DNA from: Candidatus Methanoperedens sp.
Lineage (GTDB): Archaea > Halobacteriota > Methanosarcinia > Methanosarcinales > Methanoperedenaceae
Assembly: GCA_023249105.1 (NCBI GenBank)
Contig: JAHFDG010000035.1
Span: forward strand, 1 to 40,183
Length of the DNA: 40,183 bases
Direction: 5' to 3'
Position numbers and translations under genes: made by a program. The notes under the pieces were generated by a model, which was given only the letters and a program-made list of their open reading frames with translations, made no database searches and was not told the origin of the DNA. The stretch's first letter is position 1. Every line of letters begins with the position of its first letter. This document shows, piece by piece, positions 28,677-37,499 of the stretch.

Positions 28677-29548
28677 GCTTCCATCTTATTAAATACCCAT
28701 GGGGCAAGGAAAGTCGAAGAAACACCAAGTGCAGGGTACTTTAAAAAAATAAAATTCTGGTCTATTAATAGCAATTTGCTTGAAATCAGATAAATAATTC
28801 CAACAATAACTATTCCAACAACAGCTCTCCTAATCCTCTGCGTATTATTTTCTGCATCATGAAGTTTCACATATTCCTCTTCAAGAAGGTAGCCAACGCC
28901 GATACTTCCCATTACCAGTCCTATCTCAAGCTGTTCAGTTAAAAGACTGTGCTGCATGTATCCTATTGCAACCAGTATCACGGGCAGCGCCATTGCAGCA
29001 AAATATTTCAAACTGCTATTCAGTTTTTCTAATTTATTGATTACGCCAGGTTCTGCTTTAAAAAAAATAAAAGCCACCGAGATGCCAAAGATAACTCCTC
29101 CAACCACATCGCCGAGATAATGCACCCCCAGATATATGCGTGATAATGAAACGGACAGGATAGCTATAGCGCCTGCAAGTATAAGCCGATTATTTTTAAT
29201 GCTTAATCCCAGATATCCCCAGAATCCTGATGAAACCTGCGCATGGCCGCTTGGGAACCCGAATCCATTTTCCTCTATTTTATGAAGATATTCAGGCGGT
29301 CTTGGCATGCCAAATAGGTTTTTTAAGAAAATTGCAGCAAATGCTGAAAAAAGAATAACATACATTGCCCTTATACCCGTTTTCTTGCTAAAACACCAGA
29401 AAATGAGCGATGCTAAAAAGATATACGCAGGTTCGCTGCCCGCAGTTGTAATGGCTTTGAATATCTTATCAAGAAAAGGTGTTCCAATACTCTGAAAGCA
29501 TATGTTTATGTTTTCGTCAAAAAAGAATTGGAAAGGTTCTAACATCAT
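28673..29548 (-). CDS. PAP2 family membrane phosphatase
   Basis: A protein of about 291 residues with at least six membrane spans. It has all three signatures of the PAP2/vanadium haloperoxidase superfamily: KNLFGMPRPPEY, GFPSGHAQVSSGFW and SRIYLGVHYLGDV, which place the catalytic histidines and the phosphate-binding arginines at the outer membrane face. In archaea such enzymes dephosphorylate prenyl or lipid phosphates, for example undecaprenyl/dolichyl carriers. The ATG at 29548 starts the hydrophobic domain properly; a TTG at 29599 is less likely. The stop overlaps that of the convergent proline dehydrogenase gene by four bases. Confidence 0.85.
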   Translation of the reverse strand: MMLEPFQFFFDENINICFQSIGTPFLDKIFKAITTAGSEPAYIFLASLIFWCFSKKTGIRAMYVILFSAFAAIFLKNLFGMPRPPEYLHKIEENGFGFPSGHAQVSSGFWGYLGLSIKNNRLILAGAIAILSVSLSRIYLGVHYLGDVVGGVIFGISVAFIFFKAEPGVINKLEKLNSSLKYFAAMALPVILVAIGYMQHSLLTEQLEIGLVMGSIGVGYLLEEEYVKLHDAENNTQRIRRAVVGIVIVGIIYLISSKLLLIDQNFIFLKYPALGVSSTFLAPWVFNKMEA

Positions 29549-29603
29549 GTCAGAAACCGAAAATAGGTGGATGCCAGAGGGCAATCCATCTAATATCAAA
29601 AAT

Positions 29604-29780
29604 CTATGCTTTGACCAGAGCTTTTGGTGAGCGTGCTATCTTCTTGCGCTTTGCGCCTGCTGATGTATATCGCTGCATCGGGCCGGGGCGCTTGTATGCG
29701 AGTTCGGATTCAGGGACCATTATGATATTCCCTTTTCTGCCTTTAACTCTGCCCCATTTTGTTGTACCTGTTTTTCCCAT
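29604..29780 (-). CDS. DUF5350 family small basic protein
   Basis: A 58-residue basic protein starting MGKTGTTKWGRVKGRKG and continuing SELAYKRPGPMQRYTSAGA. The high content of Lys, Arg and Gly with few acidic residues suggests RNA or ribosome binding. It matches DUF5350 from Methanosarcinales and related archaea, of unknown function. The ATG at 29780 is used, since the conserved part starts there; a GGAGG site lies about 12 bases upstream. A longer frame to 29819 is possible. It is on the same strand as the PAP2 gene and ends 55 bases before it. Confidence 0.7.
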   Translation of the reverse strand: MGKTGTTKWGRVKGRKGNIIMVPESELAYKRPGPMQRYTSAGAKRKKIARSPKALVKA

Positions 29781-29832
29781 GTAATCTATATCCTCCAAAG
29801 TATTTGTTTGACTCCACAATAATTCCGTTTAT

Positions 29833-31002
29833 TCATATACCTTTCCCCTTTTCAATTCTCTTCTTTATCATATACATCTGAACTTTCTTTGATTTTGCCT
29901 GGTGCAGAACCCGCTCAAGACCAGCCCGTTCAAGCGGCTCGATCTTGATATATCCCCTGTCCGCTGCGTCCTGGAAAAGCTCAAGCCCAAGCCCCGTACG
30001 CGCAAGTACTGTCGTGTAACCCTCTTTTGAACCGACACCGCCGAAAGAAAGGTCTGATTTTTCTGCTGTTAAATCCGTACAGACAGTGCATGAGCCGCTT
30101 CGAAGCGTGTCTATGTCATTCAGAGGGAAGATATGGTCTGAATCTGTTTTCACCATAAATTTTCCTTTTCGAATCTTCATTTCTGTTACTTTAGAAAGCG
30201 GAATATTTTGTGATTCAAGGAAGGATTTGAGTCCATCATAATAAAAAGTGTCCATGCAGAACAGGCCCAGTTTCAGTATATTCGCCCTCATGAACATATG
30301 CAATAGTCCATAGGGGGAATTTTGCATCTTATAAACAGCATCTATGTTGCAGGACGGGCCAACGAAACCAATGGAGCGCGAGCCTCTTTTTATGGCGCTC
30401 ATCAGCGATTCCATGGTCAGTGAATGAACGTATATCGAACCTGCGGAGCGCAGTATATCATCCCGTGTCTGCGCCACAATGGGTACGGGTTTCCATGGCT
30501 CTTCATCGCTTTTCACGGTCACCACGGCGCTGTCCATCAAGCCTTCTTCCAGTGCATACAACAGCATTGAAGTGACCACGCCACCGTCCTGCCCTTTCAC
30601 CTCAGGAAGCAAAGTCCTTGCAGTAAAGACATCGCGCACGCTCCCTATAAGGCTTGATTCCGTGGTTATGGTGCGCGGGCACTGGTTGTAGCACACGCCG
30701 CACGCGGTGCAGGGCCCTTTGAGAGTCGGCTTGCCGTTTACCACAGCCAGCGCTTCGCAGCTTGCCACGCAGGCGCCACAGAGGGTGCAGATACCGGGTT
30801 CGATGATTTCGCGCCTGAGTTTGCCGAATGATATCCTTTCTTTGTCCTTCAGGGAGCGCCGGACGCGGATTACGCTTTTGTCAAGCTCGTCGAATTTCTT
30901 TTTGCATTCCTCGGAGCAGAAGTAGTATTCTTTGTTTTTGTAGATGGATTTGAATGGTGTTGTTTCGTCAACGGTTTTTTTGCAGATAGGGTCGATTGGC
31001 AT
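29833..31002 (-). CDS. YHS-type domain fused to an FrhB/F420-type iron-sulfur oxidoreductase
   Basis: A 389-residue fusion. Residues 1-45 form a metal-binding YHS/TRASH-like domain (MPIDPICKKTVDETTPFKSI, EYYFCSEECKKKF). Residues 70-115 hold two [4Fe-4S] ferredoxin motifs (CTLCGACVASCEALAV and CTACGVCYNQCP). The rest is the coenzyme F420 hydrogenase/dehydrogenase beta subunit domain (FrhB_N and FrhB_C: GQDGGVVTSMLLYALEEGLM, VGPSCNIDAVYKMQ, RSGSCTVCTDLTAEKSDLSF with further cysteines). FrhB proteins bind FAD and pass electrons between F420 and iron-sulfur clusters. The partner protein is not encoded here, so its substrate is unknown. The YHS-like domain could deliver metal or sense it. Confidence 0.85.
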   Translation of the reverse strand: MPIDPICKKTVDETTPFKSIYKNKEYYFCSEECKKKFDELDKSVIRVRRSLKDKERISFGKLRREIIEPGICTLCGACVASCEALAVVNGKPTLKGPCTACGVCYNQCPRTITTESSLIGSVRDVFTARTLLPEVKGQDGGVVTSMLLYALEEGLMDSAVVTVKSDEEPWKPVPIVAQTRDDILRSAGSIYVHSLTMESLMSAIKRGSRSIGFVGPSCNIDAVYKMQNSPYGLLHMFMRANILKLGLFCMDTFYYDGLKSFLESQNIPLSKVTEMKIRKGKFMVKTDSDHIFPLNDIDTLRSGSCTVCTDLTAEKSDLSFGGVGSKEGYTTVLARTGLGLELFQDAADRGYIKIEPLERAGLERVLHQAKSKKVQMYMIKKRIEKGKGI

Positions 31003-31082
31003 TATATGGTAATTTTATTCGAGAGGTTAAAATGGTTTCCGTATTCAGTCATCTGAAAGTTATATAGGGAAAGATGTAAAAC

Positions 31083-31256
31083 ATGATTACAATGAAAAAA
31101 TATACACCCGAAGAGAGGGAAAAAGCGATAAAAGAAATAGAAGATGCCTCAATCAAAACCGAAGAGTGGGAAGGGCCGCATGAAACAAAGATTATTTCTT
31201 TTAGATATGTCGATGATGTTCCAGATAGAAAAAAGAAATGGCTGTTTCTGGATTAG
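31083..31256 (+). CDS. Small hypothetical protein of 57 residues
   Basis: The frame from ATG 31083 to TAG 31254-31256 codes for MITMKKYTPEEREKAIKEIE, an acidic-basic helix, then a segment with HETKIISFRYVDD, and ends KKKWLFLD. The start could also be the ATG at 31092. There are no cysteines or membrane spans. No family is recognised. Coding is supported by a normal codon pattern and the helix-then-strand layout. It lies alone between divergent and convergent neighbours, with GGGAAAGATG upstream as a weak ribosome binding site. Confidence 0.5.
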   Translation: MITMKKYTPEEREKAIKEIEDASIKTEEWEGPHETKIISFRYVDDVPDRKKKWLFLD

Positions 31257-31271
31257 TTTGTAAAATAAAAT

Positions 31272-31808
31272 CTATTTTTCATGCAACTTGAAGTTGCGAA
31301 CTTTGAAGGCATAGGCTTTTCGGCTAAGCTTTGCTTTTCTTTTGAGTAGGGTCCGATATTGATTACTCTCATTTTTAGTTTTTAAAGTATAAGTTAGGGC
31401 AACAATTCCAAATATACCACCACCTATAATCATAAACAATAAAGTGATTATCGTAATTATTTTTGAATATATATCGTTAGTGGATAAAATATTATTTGCA
31501 GCAATAGTAACTAAGCCTCCATAAATTCCTGCAATATAGCTTACCATGAATAGATTCCATACATTGTCTTCAACTTTTTTCTTAATCTTGTACTCAACTT
31601 GTTTTTTCAGGAATCTTACATAGAAAATTATAAACCCAATAAAAGGCAGCGATAACAATCCAATAGAGATTAAGAGATAACCTATTAAAATTATTTGTGA
31701 ATTTTCCTTGGAAGTGCCCCATTGTATAATAAAATAACCTGCACCAATAAGTAAAGCTGGAATAAACAACAAAATTTCTGGGTATTTAGAAATTTTATCG
31801 AGTCTCAT
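31272..31808 (-). CDS. Hypothetical four-span membrane protein
   Basis: A 178-residue AT-rich gene. Four strongly hydrophobic segments are visible (LLFIPALLIGAGYFIIQW, IILIGYLLISIGLLSLPFIG, FMVSYIAGIYGGLVTIAAN, IITIITLLFMIIGGGIFGIV), with a charged cytoplasmic loop between spans two and three (KKQVEYKIKKKVED) and a very basic C-terminus (RTLLKRKAKLSRKAYAFKVR). No family is recognised. The first residues (MRLDKISKY) recall the start of the membrane protein at 10950-11315, but nothing further aligns. It sits alone between a small ORF on the other strand and the rli gene. Confidence 0.6.
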   Translation of the reverse strand: MRLDKISKYPEILLFIPALLIGAGYFIIQWGTSKENSQIILIGYLLISIGLLSLPFIGFIIFYVRFLKKQVEYKIKKKVEDNVWNLFMVSYIAGIYGGLVTIAANNILSTNDIYSKIITIITLLFMIIGGGIFGIVALTYTLKTKNESNQYRTLLKRKAKLSRKAYAFKVRNFKLHEK

Positions 31809-31872
31809 ATTGTGTTACGTTATTTTGAAAACTAATAAACTTTTAGACAAATTACATTATTCTGTAGAGTGC

Positions 31873-33642
31873 TCAACTTCCCTCCACGCTGTAATAATAC
31901 TCCCCCTCAGCCTTCTGCGTCCTGTCAAGCTGCGAGCCAAGCTTATTCACTCTCGGTCTCTTGGTCTCCTCGTCTCGCCTGAATGTAATGCCGATGCCTT
32001 TGAGGAACCTGTTCATGCCCTGTCGCATGTCAAAAGGCCCGTGAACCTCCCCCTTCTTCATCGGCTCGCCCTCAAAAACAAGAAGCCTGTCGCTCAGCAT
32101 ATCTATCATGTAAATATCATGGTCAACCACCATTGCGGTTACCTTATTGTTCTCGGCAAAGCGCCTGATGACCTTCGTTGCCAATACCCTCTGCTCAACA
32201 TCAAGATGCGCCGATGGTTCATCCAGGAGATAAAGGTCAGCCGTTCGCGATAAACACGCAGCTATCGCAACCCTCTGCAGCTCCCCGCCGCTTAAATCGT
32301 CAAGCTTCTGTTTCATGAGCCGCTCAAGCTGAAGCGGTCGTAATATCTCGGTCTGGTAATAGCTTGTATCGACCTCCTTGCTTAAAGAGCGAAGATAATC
32401 AGAGACAAGAACCGGCTCCTCGGCTTTGATATACTGGGGTTTGTAAGACACCTTGATATCCATATCTATCTCCCCGCTCGTCGGTTCTATCTCCCCTGCC
32501 AGTATCTTTACGAAAGTGGATTTGCCAATCCCGTTCGGGCCTACAATCCCGGTGACTTCGCCCTTTCTTATCTCGCCGCCCTGTGCCTTGAGTTCAAATC
32601 CCCCTTCATATTTTTTAGAGAACTGTTCAAACTTCAAAAGGGAAGGTGCATTCTTCAATGCCTGAGGTGCATGAATATCAAACTTTATGGCTTCTGTGCG
32701 GATTCGGACATTCTCCTCGCGCAGGAAACCTTTCAGGTATTCGTTAATGCCTATCCTGACACCTTTCGGATGGGTAATGACACCAAAACCTCCGGGAGTA
32801 CCGTATGCGACATGAACGACATCCGCAAGCAAATCCAGTATAGCAAGGTCGTGTTCTACAACCATTACGGCTTTATTCTCAGCAAGTTCTCTGATAATCT
32901 GGGCTGCTTTTATCCTCTGGTAAATATCAAGATAAGGACTTATCTCGTCAATGAAGTAGAAATCCGCATCCCTTGCAACACATGCCGCCAGCGCCACTCT
33001 CTGGAGTTCTCCCCCGCTTAATTCTTCGATTTTGCGGTCAGTGATATCGGCAATATCGAGCCTTGATACAAGTTCCTTAAGTACCCCCCTTTCATCCGTT
33101 TTTGATAAAAGCTGCGACACTTTCCCTTTGAATTTCCTGGGAATCATGTCCACATACTGCGGCTTTTGCGAGGTCTTTACCTTTCCTTTCGATACGCCTT
33201 CAAGGTAATCGGCAAGCGCCGTCCCGGCATAATATTCCAGTATCTCTTCCCACCCTATCCTGCCACGCCCCAGGTTAGGCTTCAAAGTCCCTGAAAGTAT
33301 GTTTATAGCTGTGCTTTTTCCTATCCCGTTCGGGCCGAGGATACCTGTCACTTTCCCGACCATTGGAACAGGAAGACCGTATAAGGCAAAGCCGTTCTTA
33401 CCATACCTGTGCGTTGCCTCTTCAAGTTTCTCCGGCAGGCTGATAATTATTATTGAACCGAACGGGCAGCGGTTGACGCAGATTCCGCATCCCACGCATA
33501 ATTCTTCCGAGATGACCGGTTTTCCATCTTCCCCTATTACTATAGTCTCATCGCCAGTCCTCACCCTCGGACAGAACTTTATGCATTGAAGCCCGCACAT
33601 TTTGGGCTGGCACCTGTCACGGTCTAAAACAGCAAGTCGCAT
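31873..33642 (-). CDS. rli: ABCE1 / Rli ribosome-recycling ATPase
   Basis: A 589-residue protein with the full ABCE1 layout. An N-terminal iron-sulfur domain carries DRDRCQPKMCGLQCIKFCPR and LCVGCGICVNRCPFGSI (two [4Fe-4S] clusters). The first ATPase has Walker A ILGPNGIGKST (101-111), signature LSGGELQRVALAA and Walker B YFIDEIS. The second has VGPNGIGKST, LSGGELQRVAIAA and YLLDEPSAHLD. It splits the ribosome after termination together with aRF1/Pelota. It is the third gene of a three-gene operon with argB and emc6-like genes, ten bases behind the latter. The length and all motifs are normal. Confidence 0.96.
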   Translation of the reverse strand: MRLAVLDRDRCQPKMCGLQCIKFCPRVRTGDETIVIGEDGKPVISEELCVGCGICVNRCPFGSIIIISLPEKLEEATHRYGKNGFALYGLPVPMVGKVTGILGPNGIGKSTAINILSGTLKPNLGRGRIGWEEILEYYAGTALADYLEGVSKGKVKTSQKPQYVDMIPRKFKGKVSQLLSKTDERGVLKELVSRLDIADITDRKIEELSGGELQRVALAACVARDADFYFIDEISPYLDIYQRIKAAQIIRELAENKAVMVVEHDLAILDLLADVVHVAYGTPGGFGVITHPKGVRIGINEYLKGFLREENVRIRTEAIKFDIHAPQALKNAPSLLKFEQFSKKYEGGFELKAQGGEIRKGEVTGIVGPNGIGKSTFVKILAGEIEPTSGEIDMDIKVSYKPQYIKAEEPVLVSDYLRSLSKEVDTSYYQTEILRPLQLERLMKQKLDDLSGGELQRVAIAACLSRTADLYLLDEPSAHLDVEQRVLATKVIRRFAENNKVTAMVVDHDIYMIDMLSDRLLVFEGEPMKKGEVHGPFDMRQGMNRFLKGIGITFRRDEETKRPRVNKLGSQLDRTQKAEGEYYYSVEGS

Positions 33643-33652
33643 TAAACACCCT

Positions 33653-34003
33653 TCATTGATTCAACAGGAGTATCCAGATAACCCAGAAGTAAATTATTAC
33701 CAGGAATTCCACATACATCCAGTCTTTTGTTTCAAATTCCTTTACCTTGACCCCGATTAAAGGATAAAGCCCTTTCTGGATGTAATATGAGAGGAGAATA
33801 ATCAACAGGATGACCGAAAACCAGGAAACGTCTTTCGCATCACCGAATTTTTCAAAAAACAATATGGCAAAAGCTGCGCTTATAAATGCCGGAAATACGG
33901 TTTTTTTGATTCCTTCAATGAATTTCTGCTTCCGCTCTTGCGAGGTTGTGCTTTTCACAACCGGTTTTTCGATTTTCGTTTCTTTTTCGGTCACCACTAT
34001 CAC
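33653..34003 (-). CDS. EMC6-like membrane protein
   Basis: A 116-residue protein with a charged cytoplasmic head (MIVVTEKETKIEKPV) and three membrane spans (VFPAFISAAFAILFF, WFSVILLIILLSYYIQKG, VEFLVIIYFWVIWILLL). The segment SYYIQKGLYPLIGVKV followed by EFETKDWMYVEF matches archaeal EMC6-like proteins, relatives of the eukaryotic ER membrane complex subunit that helps insert membrane proteins. The assignment is by pattern and not certain. It overlaps the stop of argB by four bases and is followed after ten bases by rli, so all three are on one transcript, coupling a putative insertase factor to a ribosome recycling factor. Confidence 0.6.
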   Translation of the reverse strand: MIVVTEKETKIEKPVVKSTTSQERKQKFIEGIKKTVFPAFISAAFAILFFEKFGDAKDVSWFSVILLIILLSYYIQKGLYPLIGVKVKEFETKDWMYVEFLVIIYFWVIWILLLNQ

Positions 34004-34884
34004 TTTTTCCTGTATATCATCGTCCCGATACCTTCATGGGTGAACAGTTCAAGCAGCAGCGAATGCGGAGAGCTGCCATCGATAATATGAACCTGCTCAA
34101 CTCCTCCGCGAAGCGCAGCAGCGCTTGATTTAACCTTCGGTATCATCCCGCCGCTTATGATGTTATCTGCAATAAGCCTATCAATCTCATCGAAAGCTAT
34201 CTTGGAAATGCGTGTTTGTTTGTCTTTCGGGTCACGCAAGATTCCGGGCACATCCGTAAGGGATATCAGCTTTTTTGCTCCAAGGGCAGATGCGATATCT
34301 CCAGCCACCGTATCTGCATTTACGTTAAGGTCATTCCCCTTTTCATCCGTTGCTATTGGCGAAATGACGGGGATGTATCCCTTGCCTGCAAGAATCATGA
34401 CTATTTCAGGATTGATAACCTCTGTCTCACCAACCCAGCCAAGGTCGATCTCTTTCTCGACCCCGCCGACTGTAACGCGCTGCGGAGCAAGTTTTTTGGC
34501 CACAATTAGCCTGCCATCGCTTCCTGAAAGACCAATACCTTTGCCGCCGTGTTTGCTTATCAGTGAAACTATCTTGCTGTTGACATTTCCAACGAGCACC
34601 ATTCGTGCAATCTCAAGAGTTTCGTCATCAGTAACCCGCAAACCCGCCACAAATTCCGGTTTTTTCCCCATGCGTTCCATCTTTTCTGTTATCTCCGGCC
34701 CTCCGCCGTGCACTATCACCGGATGGATGCCCACAAATTTTAAGAGGACAACATCCTGCACTATCAACTCCATAATTTCGGGGTCGACAATGGCATGACC
34801 CCCCATCTTGATTACCATCATAGAGTCATAAAACTCACGGATATATGGCAATGCTTCGATCAGGATATTCTCGCGCTTCTGCAT
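34000..34884 (-). CDS. argB: Acetylglutamate kinase
   Basis: A 294-residue amino acid kinase of arginine biosynthesis; it phosphorylates N-acetylglutamate. The glycine-rich nucleotide site is VIKMGGHAIVDPEIM, substrate binding is in VIVHGGGPEITEKMERMG and FVAGLRVTDDETLEIARMV, and the conserved NVNSKIVSLISKHGGKGIGL is followed by NLNVNADTVAGDIASALGAK and the TDVPGIL stretch. The length is normal. It is the first gene of an operon with the emc6-like and rli genes. There is no strong ribosome binding site before the ATG, so the transcript may be leaderless. argG is encoded far away at 11464-12636. Confidence 0.95.
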   Translation of the reverse strand: MQKRENILIEALPYIREFYDSMMVIKMGGHAIVDPEIMELIVQDVVLLKFVGIHPVIVHGGGPEITEKMERMGKKPEFVAGLRVTDDETLEIARMVLVGNVNSKIVSLISKHGGKGIGLSGSDGRLIVAKKLAPQRVTVGGVEKEIDLGWVGETEVINPEIVMILAGKGYIPVISPIATDEKGNDLNVNADTVAGDIASALGAKKLISLTDVPGILRDPKDKQTRISKIAFDEIDRLIADNIISGGMIPKVKSSAAALRGGVEQVHIIDGSSPHSLLLELFTHEGIGTMIYRKK

Positions 34885-34968
34885 AGGGGGGTAAAATGGG
34901 GAGATGGATATTAAAACTTATTCTTGATTTAACAGCGGTACTCTAAAAATGAATGATTTGCCAAAATG

Positions 34969-35829
34969 CTAAACTATGGCATTCAACAAATCCTTATCAC
35001 GCAAAAGACCTAAAAGTCTTCTTGTGCTATTTATTACAGGCAACTGGTCTATCCTGTTACGCCTCATTTTCCTTGCACAATCACTGACAGTCGAGCTTAA
35101 TGAGGCAGTTTCCGGCTCCCCTGTGAGTTTTATTATGTCCTTTACAGGTGAAGTTGGCAGCTGGATTTTAGAAACGCTATAATATAAGCTCATCGTATCG
35201 CGCATTGATTCCCATGTCCATGCATCGTCGTCCGACCCCGCTGACATATCTGTCATCTCGGTTTTGTCCTCAATTATGCTTGCGCTGATGAGGTCCTTAT
35301 CAGAAGCCACGCCAATCAAAGTTAGATTCGCATCCAGTATAGGAACCGCTTTTACATCGGCAAGTTCCATGATAGCGCCAACTATTGAAAGAGGGGTTTC
35401 GCTCCAGACAGAAACCACATGATTTCCGGCATATTTACTGATAGGGGTGCTGATGTTCAGCCTCCCAATAGCGCCGATTATATCCGCTATGGTTATAATA
35501 CCTGAAAGATTATGGTCATCGACCACAGGCAATCGCCTGATATTATTTTCTATAATAATACGGGCCGCTTCCACTATTGAATTATCAGGCCCTATTGTAA
35601 TGGGGTTCCGGGTCATCAATATTGCAATTTGTTCTTCTTCGGGATGCTTTAATAAATCAGTCCTTGTCACTATCCCGGCCAGTTCACCACTTTTTACAAC
35701 GGGAACGCCGGAAATATGCTTTGTTTTTAATATCTCAAGAACTTCGTCCCTGGAACCTGGTAATTCAACTCTCGCAACATCCCTTACCATCACATCTTCA
35801 ACCGTAATGCTTTCCGGAGTATCAGCCAT
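34969..35829 (-). CDS. Protein with four CBS domains
   Basis: A 286-residue protein made of four CBS motifs in two Bateman pairs: VEDVMVRDVARVELPGSRDE and SGVPVVKSGELAGIVTRTDL; MTRNPITIGPDNSIVEAARI and RRLPVVDDHNLSGIITIADI; SIVGAIMELADVKAVPILD; PVKDIIKLTGEPETASLSST and DQLPVINSTRRLLGLLRDKD. CBS pairs bind adenine nucleotides or SAM and regulate partner proteins. No enzymatic domain is fused. The ATG at 35829 is used because GGAG lies eight bases ahead; 35850 would add seven residues. The universal stress gene ends 28 bases upstream, so the two form an adenine-nucleotide-sensing pair. Confidence 0.85.
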   Translation of the reverse strand: MADTPESITVEDVMVRDVARVELPGSRDEVLEILKTKHISGVPVVKSGELAGIVTRTDLLKHPEEEQIAILMTRNPITIGPDNSIVEAARIIIENNIRRLPVVDDHNLSGIITIADIIGAIGRLNISTPISKYAGNHVVSVWSETPLSIVGAIMELADVKAVPILDANLTLIGVASDKDLISASIIEDKTEMTDMSAGSDDDAWTWESMRDTMSLYYSVSKIQLPTSPVKDIIKLTGEPETASLSSTVSDCARKMRRNRIDQLPVINSTRRLLGLLRDKDLLNAIV

Positions 35830-35856
35830 TATTTTTCTCCTTTTTTTCATTTTTTC

Positions 35857-36303
35857 TTATTTTTTCCCGCGGACTACAAGCACAGGTATTTTTGAGTTCC
35901 TTACCACTTTTTCAGCAACACTGCCCAGGAGGAATCTGTCAAGCCCGCTTTTTCCCAAGGTCCCCATAACGATAATTGACATTGAGTTCTTCTCAGCGAA
36001 TTTAATAATTTCATCAGCCGGATGCCCTTCAATGGTATTTTTGTCCACTTCTATACCCTCAGCATCTGCTTTATCTGCCACGTATTTTGTGGCCTCGTCC
36101 CCTTCCTGCCTTAATAGTTCATACATGCTTTCCCATGCTGCATCCATTGGAATCGAGGCAAATGCTGCAGTATCGACAACATAAATAGCATGTAATTTCG
36201 CACCTGTATTCTTTGCCAGGTCTATCCCGTAATCAACTGCGTTTTTTGTATATTCCGAACCGTCTGTTGCAATCAATATTTTTTTATACAATTTACTTGC
36301 CAT
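35857..36303 (-). CDS. Universal stress protein (UspA family)
   Basis: A 148-residue Usp-fold protein: KILIATDGSEYTKNAVDYGI at the N-terminus, LHAIYVVDTAAFASIP, a 'GHPADEIIKFAEKNSMSIIV' helix, and the ATP-binding signature MGTLGKSGLDRFLLGS that matches G-x2-G-x9-G-S. It therefore belongs to the nucleotide-binding Usp subgroup. A strong GAAGGAGGG site precedes the ATG. The CBS gene follows on the same strand. Such genes are induced by starvation or redox stress in many organisms, but here only the family is seen. Confidence 0.88.
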   Translation of the reverse strand: MASKLYKKILIATDGSEYTKNAVDYGIDLAKNTGAKLHAIYVVDTAAFASIPMDAAWESMYELLRQEGDEATKYVADKADAEGIEVDKNTIEGHPADEIIKFAEKNSMSIIVMGTLGKSGLDRFLLGSVAEKVVRNSKIPVLVVRGKK

Positions 36304-36322
36304 AAATTCCCTCCTTCTAATT

Positions 36323-37384
36323 TCAGATTAAACCAATAATGTCATCCGGTCTAGCCCGCCTTACTAAACTGCTCACTGGGTTCTTTACACCTTGCATATT
36401 ATTTGATTCTTTTGTTAATACCATCAATTTAGCCCTCTTCCCTTTTTTTATGGAGCCAAATTCCTTATCTAATCCGAGTATTTTTGCACCATTTAGTGTG
36501 CACAGTTTAAATACTTGTCTGTCATCAAAAATATTTATCTTGGCAAGAAACTCCATCTCAGAGAACATATTTACAGAATTAAGCATGACATTATCAGTGC
36601 CTGCCGCAACAAGTATACCCTCATCAATCATTTTTTTAATTGGCGGGAGCCCCGACCCTGTAATGAGATTTGAACGGAGGCAGGCAACAACCGGAATATC
36701 AGCATCTGAAACCGCCTTAATGTCCTTATCCTCCGCATGAGTCATATGGATAAGGAAATCAGGTTCAAGCTCCAGGGCAGGAGAAATATCGGATGACTCT
36801 CTTTCACCTGTGTGTATTGCAAATTTTTTTCCCTTTTTTCTTGTTTGACTGGCAATATCTTTAATAAAACCAATTTCAAGGTCATTGGTGCTGCTCAATC
36901 CGGTTCCATCGCAGGAATCAAGATAATCCGTGTCATTTGCAAGCGGTCTTCCAAAAATCTTCGCTTCTATTTTGCCAGTCCCCGTATTTAAATACGGCGT
37001 CTTTAAAGCATCCCTGAGTGTCCTGATGCCATTTACCCCCCCTTCTCGAAAATCAGCAAAAGCGCATGTGCCCGTTTTTATCATATCTTCAATACTTGCT
37101 TTCATTGAACAGACGAGGTCGTCATGCGATGTCTCTCTTAAAATCCTGTGTTTTAATCCGCAAGGTGGCTGCACAAGCTCGGCTAAAGGCATCCGGGGTG
37201 GGTCTTTTATGACAGAGTCCCCTATATGCGTGTGCGCGTTCACAAAACATGGGGCGATTATTGTATCGGTGGAAACATTGCATTCTTCGATGTTTTTTAT
37301 TATGCCGTTTTCTATAGTGATATAACCATCAACAGGCTCAAACTCATCGCCATTAATTATTGTCCCCTTGAGAGTTTGTTCCAT
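36323..37384 (-). CDS. Amidohydrolase family protein, cytosine-deaminase-like
   Basis: A 353-residue metal-dependent hydrolase. The metal site is built from NAHTHIGDSVI (His51, His53), FAIHTGERESSD, FLIHMTHAEDKD and AAGTDNVMLN. An ADFREGGVNGIRTLRDAL segment near 110 matches archaeal amidohydrolases annotated as cytosine or imidazolonepropionase-like deaminases. It is distinct from the deaminase at 13021: the sequences share only metal-site motifs. Substrate is unknown. The gene ends 19 bases upstream of the UspA start and is on the same strand, so read-through is possible. The ATG at 37384 has no obvious ribosome binding site. Confidence 0.75.
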   Translation of the reverse strand: MEQTLKGTIINGDEFEPVDGYITIENGIIKNIEECNVSTDTIIAPCFVNAHTHIGDSVIKDPPRMPLAELVQPPCGLKHRILRETSHDDLVCSMKASIEDMIKTGTCAFADFREGGVNGIRTLRDALKTPYLNTGTGKIEAKIFGRPLANDTDYLDSCDGTGLSSTNDLEIGFIKDIASQTRKKGKKFAIHTGERESSDISPALELEPDFLIHMTHAEDKDIKAVSDADIPVVACLRSNLITGSGLPPIKKMIDEGILVAAGTDNVMLNSVNMFSEMEFLAKINIFDDRQVFKLCTLNGAKILGLDKEFGSIKKGKRAKLMVLTKESNNMQGVKNPVSSLVRRARPDDIIGLI

Positions 37385-37499
37385 GTGGTAAAATTGATTC
37401 TTATGATATTTGCATTTTTCGTATGATACTTCGATTGTGTTAACTCAAAGAGTAATGTTCAAAAAGAGTTTGTAGTAATTAGTGAGTTGATTAGATAAT

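Noticed and set aside
35447-36184. 245-codon frame on the plus strand
   Set aside because: Antisense to the CBS and UspA genes, Ser/Thr/Ile-rich as expected for a shadow frame.
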